A stretch of 64,000 bases of DNA from an uncultured Synechococcus sp. (GCA_937911865.1 CALDSK010000174.1:1-64000), one strand, 5' to 3'; shown: positions 42,961-54,466, counted from the stretch's first letter. The notes: a model not told the origin generated them from the letters alone. Numbers and translations are program-made.

Positions 42961-43027
42961 CTTTGCGCTGATAACATTTGTTGTTCAGCGCAAAGCCGTC
43001 TTATTTTTCAACAGGAAAATAAGACGG
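42961..43027. other. Two back-to-back perfect hairpins between the PilP-like gene and psaE
   Basis: CTTTGCGCTGA (42961-42971) pairs with TCAGCGCAAAG (42985-42995). Immediately next, CCGTCTTATTTT (from 42996) pairs with AAAATAAGACGG (to 43027). Neither has a T-run beyond it. They may end the PilP-like transcript or sit in the psaE leader. The rest of 42800-43151 shows only a possible TATAAT close to the psaE start. Confidence 0.6.
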
Positions 43028-43151
43028 TTCCAGATTTGTTGGGCTTTAGCTTATTAGTTGTTGACTCAAGCGGCTTTTACTCATAGCCTCTGCCGAGTTT
43101 ATCGATGCGTTGACTGCAATCAACTGTATCGACCTCTCGTACGCAAAATCG

Positions 43152-44186
43152 TTAGGCCTGTCTAGGAACGGCTATTTGCAGGTTAGGCAGTATGGCCTGG
43201 GAGCTTGTTTCAGGTGGTTGTAGCAGCAGACTGCCTGGGACGAAGCCTGGTGCGGGTAGTGCATTACTAGAGGGCGCTGGCGTGGAAATAGCCGGGAGTC
43301 TTGTTGGCGCTGCTGTTGCATCTGCCGGTAAAGGCAATGTGGCTAACGGCGTAACTGCACCGGGGGGTACGAAAGGCGCTTCTGCTGGACCGTCTGTTGA
43401 TGGAACGGCTGGTGCTTCCGCTGGGCCGCTAGCGGGTGCTGCCTCTGCGTTTCCTTCTGCCGCGCCCCCATTGCCAACCGGGCGAGATACCTCAATGCCG
43501 TTCTCTTCCAAGATGACCTGTGGCTCGAAAGCCATGGTGTTAATGCGCTTAACTCTTACACTGCCACCTGCAAGACGATCGCCTACTCGTACATATCTCT
43601 CGGGTTCACTACCTGAGCTCACAATGGCGTAAGGCTCACCGCCAAGCTGAATAATGCCGGAGACAGAAATAGTAGGTGCGATAATCGGCTGCGGAATTCT
43701 TGGCAACGATACGATAGGCGATGGTCTAGATACCGGTTGATTATTTGGGCGTGCCAGAACAGGCGGTGCCGTAGGTGCTGAGACAGGCTTGGCCGTAGCA
43801 GTGGTAGCGGTGCCGCCGGAGTTTCCTCCCCGGCTGGTCGTGTTGTTACTGGCAGTAACTGCGACTGGTTCAGGTGCCAGGGGAATAGGCAGCACTGCAA
43901 AAGGATCAATCCGTGATTGTGATACCTGCCGAGTTCGCGCCTCAGGATCCGTTGAGCGAATTAGATCGGCCGTGACAGCAGTCGGCACCTCTGGCGCCTT
44001 AGCTACAGGTGTCGACTCTTCTGCTGGTTCAGTGTCAATCGACTCTATAATAACTTCACTGGTTTCAGCGATGGTGTCACCAGCTCCCTCAAACGGATCA
44101 GGAATGGCAACGTCTTCGCCGGCGCTAAGAAACTGACAGCCAGTTAATGGTGCCGTTGCAAGTAAGATAAGCAGCAAACGCCGCAT
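43152..44186 (-). CDS. Pro/Ala-rich lipoprotein with a PilP-like domain
   Basis: 344 residues. A lipoprotein signal (MRRLLLILLATAPLTGC) is preceded by a strong AGGAGGG. A Pro/Thr/Ala-rich linker (about 25-170) leads to a compact beta domain (about 175-250: ISVSGIIQLGGEPYAIVSSG, YVRVGDRLAGGSVRVKRINT), which resembles the PilP/GspC homology region. A long Pro/Ala-rich tail follows (about 255-344). PilP links the type IV pilus inner-membrane platform to the secretin. The resemblance is by eye, so the role is tentative. sigF, a regulator of pili in cyanobacteria, lies upstream on the same strand. Confidence 0.6.
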   Translation of the reverse strand: MRRLLLILLATAPLTGCQFLSAGEDVAIPDPFEGAGDTIAETSEVIIESIDTEPAEESTPVAKAPEVPTAVTADLIRSTDPEARTRQVSQSRIDPFAVLPIPLAPEPVAVTASNNTTSRGGNSGGTATTATAKPVSAPTAPPVLARPNNQPVSRPSPIVSLPRIPQPIIAPTISVSGIIQLGGEPYAIVSSGSEPERYVRVGDRLAGGSVRVKRINTMAFEPQVILEENGIEVSRPVGNGGAAEGNAEAAPASGPAEAPAVPSTDGPAEAPFVPPGAVTPLATLPLPADATAAPTRLPAISTPAPSSNALPAPGFVPGSLLLQPPETSSQAILPNLQIAVPRQA

Positions 44187-44345
44187 AGTCTGATCCCTCC
44201 TGGGACTGGTTGGTTGAAAGACTAGAAATAGCCTTTGTAGCCTTAGAATAGACACAAGCACTGGTCAAACTAACGGGCTCAAGCAAAAACTATCAAAAAA
44301 CTGTTGATATAAGCTCAGCAGTAATGTCGGTGCGAGGACGCTAGC

Positions 44346-45125
44346 CTATGAGTCTCCAGCCTGATGCATAATCACCTGCAAGTGCTTCAGCCCCTTTTTT
44401 ACTCGTCTAGAAACCGTTACAGAGCTAATTCCAAGTTTCTCGGCGGTTTCTTTTTGTGTTAAATCGTGCAGAAAGACAAACTCTACGACTTCACGCGTTC
44501 GTTTTTCTAGCTGTGAGAGGGCTTGCTGTAGCCTTAATTTGTCTTCCTGGGCTAGCTGGAAGCTACGGTAGCGCGCATCGGGCAGCAGATCGCCCAGGGA
44601 TGACGAGCCATTATCGCTTTCTTGCACTGGTGCATCCAAGCTCAGTAAATTGCGATTACTGCTGGCGATTCTAACCTGCTGCCATTCTTCGACGGTGATA
44701 TCGAGCTTAGCCGCTACCTCTTGATCGCTAGGCCGCCGATTCAAATCTGATTGCAGCTGACGAATGGCACGAGCGGACTGGTTTTGCAGCGTTTGCCAGC
44801 GTCTAGGAATACGAACAACTGTACCTTTATCTCTTAAGTAGTGTTGAATCTCGCCTCGAATGTAGGGAATTGCAAATGAGCTAAAGGCAAACCCTTTCTG
44901 CAAGTCAAACCGTTCGATGGCTCTAATTAGTCCTAAGCTACCTACCTGCATTAGGTCGTCGAACGTTTCTCCAGAGCTATGCAGCCAGCGATGGGCTTCT
45001 TTGCGCACTAGCCCAATGTTTAGCTGTACCAGACGGTTTCGCAATTGCAGTGAGCGATCTTTTTGATAGGTGTTTAAAATCTCAAGTGACTGATTTTTAA
45101 GAACCTTATGGGTCGGAGAATGCAT
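44346..45125 (-). CDS. sigF: SigF-type group 3 sigma factor
   Basis: 259 residues. It has sigma-70 regions 2 (FDDLMQVGSLGLIRAIERFD, then FSSFAIPYIRGEIQHYLRDK), 3 (about 115-165) and 4 with the helix-turn-helix LTQKETAEKLGISSVTVSRR, but no region 1.1. Length and sequence fit cyanobacterial SigF, which controls pilin genes, motility and some stress responses. No anti-sigma gene is adjacent. The next gene on the strand, 159 bases on, is the PilP-like lipoprotein, which would fit a SigF target (inference). Confidence 0.88.
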   Translation of the reverse strand: MHSPTHKVLKNQSLEILNTYQKDRSLQLRNRLVQLNIGLVRKEAHRWLHSSGETFDDLMQVGSLGLIRAIERFDLQKGFAFSSFAIPYIRGEIQHYLRDKGTVVRIPRRWQTLQNQSARAIRQLQSDLNRRPSDQEVAAKLDITVEEWQQVRIASSNRNLLSLDAPVQESDNGSSSLGDLLPDARYRSFQLAQEDKLRLQQALSQLEKRTREVVEFVFLHDLTQKETAEKLGISSVTVSRRVKKGLKHLQVIMHQAGDS

Positions 45126-45340
45126 ATATTAAGGGCCTAGAAGTATTAAGTAAGGCCGCTTTGGCAGAGCGAGTAATTATCAGCTGCCATTGCTAAGCAT
45201 GAGCTGCGACACAGGCGCTTAGTGTGTCACGCTGACATGTTCAGCCTAATGAAGCATTTTTCCCTCAACAATCGAGTTTCTACGGAACTAGGCCCTTTCA
45301 CTTTTCACTTAAATGAACGCCTTCAAACGAATGTCCGCAA

Positions 45341-45372
45341 AAAAAAGGGGCGTCGTAAAGACGTCCCTTTTG
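45341..45372 (-). terminator. Strong factor-independent terminator of psbO
   Basis: On the minus strand AAAGGGACGTC-TTTAC-GACGCCCCTTT is followed by eight T in total. It lies about 110 bases beyond the psbO stop. The spacer 45126-45479 contains no credible gene; a 77-codon plus-strand frame there runs through this hairpin. Confidence 0.88.
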
Positions 45373-45479
45373 TAAGTTATTCGACTGGTATTTTCTCGGA
45401 TGGCTGGCTAGATAGACGCCACCGTATCATTAGCCGACGTGATAGTTACGATTGAGGCATCGCTCAGAAGTTAGCTTGC

Positions 45480-46316
45480 TTAAGCGTCATAGCCGGTTTC
45501 AATTCGACCGTAGAAGACACCTTGCAGACGTACGTCATCAGCCGCAGCCGTTCCCATGTCAGTATCGGATGGCTGTTCAGAGATGAATGTTCCACCGATT
45601 TCACCGGTATTGCTATCTACCTTAGAGACTTGCAGAGAGATGTTACCTTGACCGACGTCGAATGCTTTGACGTTCTCACGGGCAAGATCAACACCGTCAG
45701 CGCGAGCGGGTAGGGCCACTGCGTTGTCATATCCAGTGGTGAGACCGCGGGCCTTAGGATCTAGGAAGTTAGAAGTGCGATAGGAAGGGACTCGGAAAGC
45801 GCCTTCAAAGTCTGTGGATGTAGTGACAGCGTTTAGACCTGGCTGAGACTGGGCCTTGAGACCTTTGATAGTAAAGAGGAAGGGAATTTGGTCTCCGCCG
45901 GGTAGTAATACGGTAATGGGCTGAAAGTCCATGCCGAGCTTTTCATCAAAGAGAAGACTGCCATCCTTTTCTAAGGTGATGTCGCCGCTTACCTGTTCGA
46001 TGGATGTGGTGTAGCGAGTGAGTGATTTACCCGCGACAAATTCGGCTTCTTTACGCTTATTAGCAGCTTCTTGCTTTACAAAGAAGCTAGTGGGCTCTAA
46101 GCACAAGTCAACTAGCTTGTACGTTGTGCCGTCTTCAATGGGAATTTGACCGCGGCGAGTTTCGTCTACTTGAGGACAGCTGTTGGCCAGTCCGGTATTT
46201 CGAATTTGGTCGTAGGTGAGTGGAATGTCGCTCGTTGCGGAAGGAGCTTCGCTACAGGCTGTTAGCACACCTAAGCAAAGGGCAAAAAACGCAGCGAGCA
46301 GAGCGCGATACCTCAT
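45480..46316 (-). CDS. psbO: Photosystem II manganese-stabilising protein PsbO
   Basis: 278 residues. The N-terminal signal ends in a lipobox-like LTACSEAP, so the mature protein may be a lipoprotein; I recall the same in filamentous cyanobacteria. The mature chain begins LTYDQIRNTGLANSCPQVDE, with the two disulfide-forming Cys regions and the beta-barrel blocks PTSFFVKQEAANKRKEAEFV and GDQIPFLFTIKGL. PsbO protects the Mn4CaO5 oxygen-evolving cluster on the lumenal side. ATG 46316 is chosen because GAGG lies upstream; the frame is open to a TTG at 46328. It ends in a strong terminator. Confidence 0.97.
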   Translation of the reverse strand: MRYRALLAAFFALCLGVLTACSEAPSATSDIPLTYDQIRNTGLANSCPQVDETRRGQIPIEDGTTYKLVDLCLEPTSFFVKQEAANKRKEAEFVAGKSLTRYTTSIEQVSGDITLEKDGSLLFDEKLGMDFQPITVLLPGGDQIPFLFTIKGLKAQSQPGLNAVTTSTDFEGAFRVPSYRTSNFLDPKARGLTTGYDNAVALPARADGVDLARENVKAFDVGQGNISLQVSKVDSNTGEIGGTFISEQPSDTDMGTAAADDVRLQGVFYGRIETGYDA

Positions 46317-46603
46317 GGGCAACCTCAAGACTATGAATTTATAAGGGCTATTTAGTACATAATTTTACACTGCGTTTGGTCGGTTTCGTTGGCACAATCA
46401 CTTGCACCGTAGTCAAGTAATCACGTAGTCTCTGACAGGTTGATATGTATCTGAGCTGCCTAAATACAGCACAACACAAGGTGAGCGAGCTTTTGTGTGA
46501 GCTATGATTTCTGGTTTGATAGTTACCTTTGTCAGTCCTACCAATGTAAACAAGTCAGTTACAAAAGTTAAAAACAGTGAGCAATTCTGCCTCCTTTTCT
46601 CCT

Positions 46604-46954
46604 ATGGCTTCTCAGAATCTTCCACCCGATCTTATAGACCTTGTTCAGACTATCCGAGCAACGGCCCAACAAAAGGAGGGGGATTGTTTGGCGCTGCTGG
46701 AGCTGCTCCGGCTTCTAGATACGCTTCATTTTGAGATTAGAGACACGCTGTTTCGAGAAGCTCTGCCAGACAATCGGCAACGGTTGTATCGGTTGCTGAA
46801 GGATATTGAGCAAGAAGGCGGATGGCCATACATTAAGCGAATGCAGCTGCGAGAGCTGTTGGTCCACATTGAAGAAGATGGTGAAACGGAGCTTTCCTCA
46901 CTCGGTTGGCAAGAGTCAGGCCAGAGGGAAACAGGTGAGCATTCTCCAGGCTGA
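46604..46954 (+). CDS. Conserved-looking hypothetical protein
   Basis: 116 residues, soluble and helical. It starts MASQNLPPDLIDLVQTIRAT and continues with DCLALLELLRLLDTLHFEIR and GGWPYIKRMQLRELL. I recall similar uncharacterised cyanobacterial proteins beginning with LPPELIDLVQTIR but no function. A GTG at 46577 would add nine residues. The stop codon is in the first of four 14-bp tandem units. It stands alone between psbO (divergent) and the glycosidase gene. Confidence 0.7.
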   Translation: MASQNLPPDLIDLVQTIRATAQQKEGDCLALLELLRLLDTLHFEIRDTLFREALPDNRQRLYRLLKDIEQEGGWPYIKRMQLRELLVHIEEDGETELSSLGWQESGQRETGEHSPG

Positions 46955-47006
46955 TATTTCTAAGCTGATATTTCTAGGCTGATGTTTCTGGGCCGATATT
47001 TATTGG
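46951..47006. repeat. Four 14-bp tandem copies starting at a stop codon
   Basis: CTGATATTTCTAAG (46951), CTGATATTTCTAGG (46965), CTGATGTTTCTGGG (46979) and CCGATATTTATTGG (46993). The TGA at 46952-46954 ends the upstream gene. Confidence 0.85.
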
Positions 47007-47061
47007 GAGCACTGTTAGGAAGGCGCACTGTCAGGAACACCGTTTGCGCGTCTTCTAGGAT

Positions 47062-47097
47062 ACGACTGGCCAGGACATGACTGGCTGGGACACGACT
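47062..47097. repeat. 15-bp tandem copies in the spacer before the glycosidase gene
   Basis: ACGACTGGCCAGGAC (47062), ATGACTGGCTGGGAC (47077) and a partial ACGACT (47092). The remainder of 47098-47415 has no gene and no clear terminator. Confidence 0.75.
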
Positions 47098-47415
47098 TTG
47101 CAAGGGTCAGAAATGCCAATATCTAAAGTGGTTCAAATATTCTTAGGGTTTACCGGTTTCTTACTGTTTGCCGACTTTTAGCGTTGTAGAGACTCAATAG
47201 GTGTCACATCTAGTGCTTTAACTATCCTAAAAGCGCCGTAGGGTGGTTGGGCTTGGTAGGGCGAGTCTTTTTGGTATGGCAATCTATAAAATGGTCTACC
47301 GCATTTCCGGACTCTCAAGGCCAGCGGGCACGTTATTTACAACCAGCTGGTGAGTCTCCAACTAGGCCAGTTGACGCAGTTTAAACATCGTATTTCTGAG
47401 TGAATCCGAGCAGCT

Positions 47416-49065
47416 ATGATCTTAAAAACTAGAAATAAAAGTGGATATAGCTGCTATCGTCAGCTGTGGTCCAGCAATGTTCGGCGTGTTGCGAGAAGCA
47501 TGGCATTCGGGGGCGTAGCATTATTGTTGCACTCTATCACCGCGTTGCCTGTTGAGGCTGCTAGTGTCAATCGATACTGTCAGCTCTCTCAAAGCGACGT
47601 AGATGCTAAAGAGTCGCTAAGAGTCGCTGCGCTATCAGGCGATGCAACAGCTGAGCGGCAGTATCGAGAGCTGTCTGCGCAGCATGTGGCTGAAGTTCAA
47701 AACTGTCGGCGATCGCAGTGGCCAGAAAATCAGGCAGTTTGGCTACGGCTATACCCTTGCGATTTGCAACCAGGCCGGCTAGACGCGGTGATGGACCGCA
47801 TTGTGAACTTGGGCTACAACCAGGTCTATATAGAAGCTTTTTCAAACGGTCAGGTCCTGCTGCCCAAAAACGACAACCCGACCGTGTGGCCGAGTTTGGT
47901 GCAGGCCCCAGAGTTTGCCGATCGCGATCTGCTCGCAGAGGCCATTGATGCGGCTCATGATCGCGACCTTCGGGCCTATGCCTGGATGTTTACGATGAAT
48001 TTTGGCTATTCTTACGGTCAGCGTTCCGACCGTAGGCAGGTACTGGCTCGCAACGGTTCTGGGGCCGATACGCTAGATGTGGCAGACCAAGGCAATAGCG
48101 GCTCTTCAGAAGATGCTTTTGTCGATCCCTATAACCAGGTGGCTCAAGCTGACTATGCACAAATGGTGCGCGCCGTGATTGCGCGTCAACCAGACGGCGC
48201 ACTGTATGACTATGTTCGCTATCCTCGGCTGACGGGTGCGGGCTCTGTTGTGAGTAATGTCAGAAACCTTTGGATTTATGGCCCGGCAGCGAACCAAGCG
48301 TTCATAGAGCGAGGCACTAACAATAAAGGAAAAGAGCTGATTCGTCGTTTTATGCGACGGGGCTACTTGACTGACGGCGACATAACACAGGTAGATAATC
48401 TGTATCCTACAGAAGGCGAGCCGCTATGGCAGAGCCGAAATCCGCCTACGACCGATCCTAAGGATTTGGCTCCGGCTTCTGAGCGTCGCCCAGGTTTGCA
48501 GAATGAGCTTTGGCGGCTGAGCGTAGCGCATGCCATTCAAGGTGTGGTGGACTTTTTGCAGGCAGCGGCAACGCCCGCCCGACAGGCTGGCCTGCCGACG
48601 GGAGCTGTCTTTTTTCCCTATGGTAATCGGGCAGTCGGTAGCGGCTATGATGCGCGTTTGCAGCACTGGAACCGGTTCCCGAGCTGGATGGATTCGCATC
48701 CGATGGCCTATGCGGTCTGTGGTAATACGGGCTGTATTATGAACGAAGTGCTTGAAGTGGTGCGAGTAAAAGGTGCTGCTAACGTCAAGCCCGCCTTGGC
48801 CGGGCGGTGGGGTGTCACGGAGAGTAATCGTCCCTCTTTAGAGTCGCAAATGGATGCCTTGCAGCGAGCGGCCCCTCAGATAAATACGGTGAGCCACTGG
48901 GCGTTTTCCTGGCAGGATGCGGAGTTTGAGCGATCGCGTAAATTCTGTCAATCAACGTCACAGCAGCCTATCGATTTGGACACTATTCGCGAGGGCTCGG
49001 CTTCTCGGCTCTCTCTACCTGTAGAAGAAGCTACGGAGAGTGCGAATAACAATCTGGTTCCTTAG
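47416..49065 (+). CDS. GHL10/family-10-like glycosidase, exported
   Basis: 549 residues. A cationic N-terminus and a hydrophobic segment (about 30-48, cut near VEAASV) act as signal peptide. The TIM-barrel domain (about 110-510) opens with AVWLRLYPCDLQPGRLDAVM and contains LGYNQVYIEAFSNGQVLLP, LRAYAWMFTMNFGYSYGQ, DGALYDYVRYPR and SHPMAYAVC, as in the GHL10 (PF02638) family. These are predicted glycoside hydrolases of uncertain substrate, likely acting on cell-wall or exopolysaccharide in the periplasm. ATG 47416 gives a basic signal peptide. The 3' end carries a weak 13-bp repeat (GTTCCTT). Confidence 0.82.
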   Translation: MILKTRNKSGYSCYRQLWSSNVRRVARSMAFGGVALLLHSITALPVEAASVNRYCQLSQSDVDAKESLRVAALSGDATAERQYRELSAQHVAEVQNCRRSQWPENQAVWLRLYPCDLQPGRLDAVMDRIVNLGYNQVYIEAFSNGQVLLPKNDNPTVWPSLVQAPEFADRDLLAEAIDAAHDRDLRAYAWMFTMNFGYSYGQRSDRRQVLARNGSGADTLDVADQGNSGSSEDAFVDPYNQVAQADYAQMVRAVIARQPDGALYDYVRYPRLTGAGSVVSNVRNLWIYGPAANQAFIERGTNNKGKELIRRFMRRGYLTDGDITQVDNLYPTEGEPLWQSRNPPTTDPKDLAPASERRPGLQNELWRLSVAHAIQGVVDFLQAAATPARQAGLPTGAVFFPYGNRAVGSGYDARLQHWNRFPSWMDSHPMAYAVCGNTGCIMNEVLEVVRVKGAANVKPALAGRWGVTESNRPSLESQMDALQRAAPQINTVSHWAFSWQDAEFERSRKFCQSTSQQPIDLDTIREGSASRLSLPVEEATESANNNLVP

Positions 49066-49084
49066 CCTAGTTCCTTGATCAAGC

Positions 49085-50965
49085 TCAAGTCTGTTCGTGT
49101 AAGTCTCCGAGGTAGCCTCTGGGGGTGATGAACCAGCCTTTATGCGCTCGGCTGCTGCGATTACCGATGATGACGGTGGTAAGCATATCGATAGGACTGC
49201 CGAGCATTGCCTCCAGGGTGGTGAGGGTGATATTTTCGTCCGGGCGATAGAGCGATTTTGCTAAAGCCACAGGCGTTTTTGGGCTGCGGTACTGTAGCAA
49301 AGTCTCTTGAGCGTAGACGATTTGTGTTGTTCTTGTCTTAGACTTTGGATTGTACAGTGCGACGATAAAGTCTCCTTCTGCGGCAGCTTTTAGTCTTTTC
49401 TGAATGACTGGCCAGGGTGTGAGCAGATCGCTCAGGCTGATGGCACAGAAGTCGTGCATGAGCGGTGCACCGACCCGCGACGCGGCAGATTGCAGAGCGC
49501 TGACGCCAGGAAATGTTTTGACATTAGGCGTTTGACCATCCCAGCCGTTTGCCTGAAGCTGCTCAAAGACGAGCCCGGCCATCCCATAAATGCCGCAGTC
49601 GCCGGAGGAGATAACTGCAACTGTCAGTCCCCAGGTTGCTAGCTGAATGGCACGTTCGGCTCGCTGGCGCTCCTGGGTAATCGGCAATCCTTCGACAATC
49701 TGGCCGGGACGTAGCAATGGCCGGATCAGATCGACATAGAGCTTGTAGCCAATGACGACATCGGCGTTGGTAATGGCGGCTTTGGCCGCAGGTGTGATTT
49801 GGTTAAGATTGCCAGGCCCCGTGCCGATGAGGTGAATCTGACCAGTCCGCCCGGTGTATTCGGTGGAAGATTGAGCGATCGCAACTGTAACCGCGCCCTT
49901 TGCCCCTGCTTGCTTGACGATCTGCTTCTTAACCCTGAGGCTGTGCATGTCGGCTGCTTTAGCCGCAGTTATCGCGGCGGCCTCTGCTACGCTGGGCGTG
50001 CCTACTTCCTTTGCCACGATGTCAGAAGGGGTAGGGACTTCAATGGATTGAAGCGTTTCAGCGGTGAAGCACTTCAGCGGCCAGCTCTTTTCTTGGGTAA
50101 GCGCTAGAAGGCCGGGTTCGTCGGATTTTAGCTCTAAGGTGGCGATGCCAGCGATCGCACCCAGTGCTAAGTGATTCTCCCTGAAAACTTTCTCAATCGC
50201 GTACTCAATGAGTGCCTTATCAGTATTGCGTTCGCAGCCAATACCTATCCACAGTACGCGAGGATGCCACTGTACTTTAGAAGGGCTTGACTCGGGTGCA
50301 AAGGTTCTCTGAATCGGACTAATCCACACACGCGCCTGAGGGTTTTCTCTAGTGTTGCGCTCCTCAAATTCAGGAAAGTCGAATTGATAGGTATGGCCGT
50401 CGGGAAGGTATCGTTTCCACAGCTCGCTGCCTGCTTCTTGAATGACTTGGTCAGGGGCTTGATGCGCGATCGCGCTGCTTACTGCTAGCCATTCACCTGA
50501 GCCTTTGCTGCTTCCAATTGGGTCTCCGACTGTGTCGATAGCAGGAAGATCTAGCGCGTTGGATGCGCCTGTGAGGACGGGTTGGGCTTCGAGAAGTTGG
50601 CTGATTTGATGGGTGATGCGATCGCCTCCCCCCTGATGCCCACCACATAGACTAATCGCAAATTTACTGGCCTGATCGACTACAACAACCGCTGGATCAG
50701 TCGCTTTATCAGACAGCAACGGTGCAATTAAGCGAACGACTGCGCCGCTTGCTAAGCAAAAGATAAAACCATCGTACTTTGACCAGTGTGTTACCAGAAA
50801 CTCTGCTAGCGAGGATTCGTAGAGTTTGTGTGGATGCAATAACTCTTTGGCATCTGCCTGTAGCTTTGGTGGAATCCACAGCTGCAGGTTGTCTAATCCA
50901 TCTAGTAAAGGTGCAAGTGTGCGTAAGCCCGCAGGCGTAGTTGTGATAGCGGCAAAAGAGGGCAT
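49085..50965 (-). CDS. cobJ: CbiG-CobJ fusion: cobalamin biosynthesis, precorrin-3B C17-methyltransferase
   Basis: 626 residues. The N-terminal half (about 1-345) is CbiG-like: FAAITTTPAGLRTLAPLLDG, then CGGHQGGGDRITHQI and, in a second block, RVLWIGIGCERNTDKALIEY. The C-terminal half (about 375-626) is a CobJ/CbiH methyltransferase: IHLIGTGPGNLNQITPAAKA, VISSGDCGIYGMAGLVFEQL and FPGVSALQSAASRVGAPLMH. It contracts the corrin ring by methylation at C17 and opens the lactone. This fusion is known in cyanobacteria. With cobA-hemD at 19468 it shows a cobalamin pathway in the genome. No other cob genes are adjacent. Confidence 0.93.
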   Translation of the reverse strand: MPSFAAITTTPAGLRTLAPLLDGLDNLQLWIPPKLQADAKELLHPHKLYESSLAEFLVTHWSKYDGFIFCLASGAVVRLIAPLLSDKATDPAVVVVDQASKFAISLCGGHQGGGDRITHQISQLLEAQPVLTGASNALDLPAIDTVGDPIGSSKGSGEWLAVSSAIAHQAPDQVIQEAGSELWKRYLPDGHTYQFDFPEFEERNTRENPQARVWISPIQRTFAPESSPSKVQWHPRVLWIGIGCERNTDKALIEYAIEKVFRENHLALGAIAGIATLELKSDEPGLLALTQEKSWPLKCFTAETLQSIEVPTPSDIVAKEVGTPSVAEAAAITAAKAADMHSLRVKKQIVKQAGAKGAVTVAIAQSSTEYTGRTGQIHLIGTGPGNLNQITPAAKAAITNADVVIGYKLYVDLIRPLLRPGQIVEGLPITQERQRAERAIQLATWGLTVAVISSGDCGIYGMAGLVFEQLQANGWDGQTPNVKTFPGVSALQSAASRVGAPLMHDFCAISLSDLLTPWPVIQKRLKAAAEGDFIVALYNPKSKTRTTQIVYAQETLLQYRSPKTPVALAKSLYRPDENITLTTLEAMLGSPIDMLTTVIIGNRSSRAHKGWFITPRGYLGDLHEQT

Positions 50966-51100
50966 ACTTTATTTTTTTATGCGGGTCGACAGGCTGAAGA
51001 TCTGCCAAGCTTCTCGATTTTACCTGCTTGCTGTGTGTTAAAAGTCCCAATAAGTCTACAAAGTCATTTGGTAGTGAGTGAATTACCATCAGCACACAAT

Positions 51101-51331
51101 CTAGTCGACGTGATAGGCCGTAATAGCTACTTTCCCGTCATTGCTGTAGATAGATTCAATCCGTCGATGTATTTTGTGTCGCCACCAAATCTTTATACGG
51201 TTTCCCCTGGCAGGTGCCTCTCCTCTTCTTATGTAACCTGCTTCACTCAACTGTTTTTCAAAGTTATCTATGGGTAGTGTTTTTTCTTTAATTTGCGGTA
51301 TGCCCTCTAGCTTGTGCTTATCGAGGGTCAT
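51101..51331 (-). CDS. Small basic protein of unknown function
   Basis: 76 residues, rich in Arg/Lys/His, with no signal peptide. The N-terminal half is charged (EGIPQIKEKTLPIDNFEKQL). The C-terminal half (YIRRGEAPARGNRIKIWWRH, IESIYSNDGKVAITAYHVD) looks like a small beta-rich domain. I do not recognise the family; the GNRIKIWW and KVAITAYH patterns are reminiscent of small toxin or nuclease-type domains, which is only a suspicion. Its start overlaps the end of the upstream ORF (51318-51590) by 14 bases, so the two are probably one transcription unit. Confidence 0.5.
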   Translation of the reverse strand: MTLDKHKLEGIPQIKEKTLPIDNFEKQLSEAGYIRRGEAPARGNRIKIWWRHKIHRRIESIYSNDGKVAITAYHVD

Positions 51332-51590
51332 AGCTATCTTGATAGGTGCTATAAATTCTATACCCAGGTAAGACTAATGCCATTCCCATGAGGCTATGAA
51401 TTGTTCCGGAATAATTCTCTTCAGGTAGGCTACCCCAAAGCCTTACCCTTATAGGGCCACACCACAGATAAATCCCAGGAATGAGGGCATCTAAACTATA
51501 GGCAATAGCTTTTAGTTTTAGCTCATCTGACTGAGCGACAGATGTTGTTGCTGAGTTAGATGGTTGAGTGGAATCTTTAGGAATTTGCAT
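51318..51590 (-). CDS. Small hypothetical protein paired with the 76-aa ORF
   Basis: 90 residues starting MQIPKDSTQPSNSATTSVAQ, a polar start, then two weakly hydrophobic segments (AIAYSLDALIPGIYLWCGPI; IHSLMGMALVLPGYRIYSTY). I do not recognise it. The frame is open back to 51638 but that part is the secA terminator hairpin, so ATG 51590 is the realistic start. No clear ribosome binding site. Overlap with the following ORF suggests a two-gene unit downstream of secA. Confidence 0.45.
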   Translation of the reverse strand: MQIPKDSTQPSNSATTSVAQSDELKLKAIAYSLDALIPGIYLWCGPIRVRLWGSLPEENYSGTIHSLMGMALVLPGYRIYSTYQDSYDPR

Positions 51591-51606
51591 AGTATGGATA
51601 AATGAA

Positions 51607-51638
51607 GTGGTTGCTTTAGATAGGTCTAAAGCAACCAC
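51607..51638 (-). terminator. Perfect 14-bp hairpin after secA
   Basis: GTGGTTGCTTTAGA pairs perfectly with TCTAAAGCAACCAC around a 4-base loop, 36 bases beyond the secA stop. On the minus strand it is followed by TTCATTTATCC, so it probably ends the secA transcript before the two small ORFs. Confidence 0.75.
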
Positions 51639-51673
51639 TCTCCTTAATTCTAAAGACTAGAGAATTGTGATTC

Positions 51674-54466
<2,793 letters not shown>

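Noticed and set aside
45222..45455. 77-codon plus-strand ORF between sigF and psbO
   Set aside because: It runs through the strong psbO terminator hairpin, has no ribosome binding site or family-like sequence, and its composition is random.
45480..46316. Lipobox LTAC in PsbO as a novelty
   Set aside because: I recall the same lipobox in PsbO of other filamentous cyanobacteria, so it is a lineage trait rather than a discovery.
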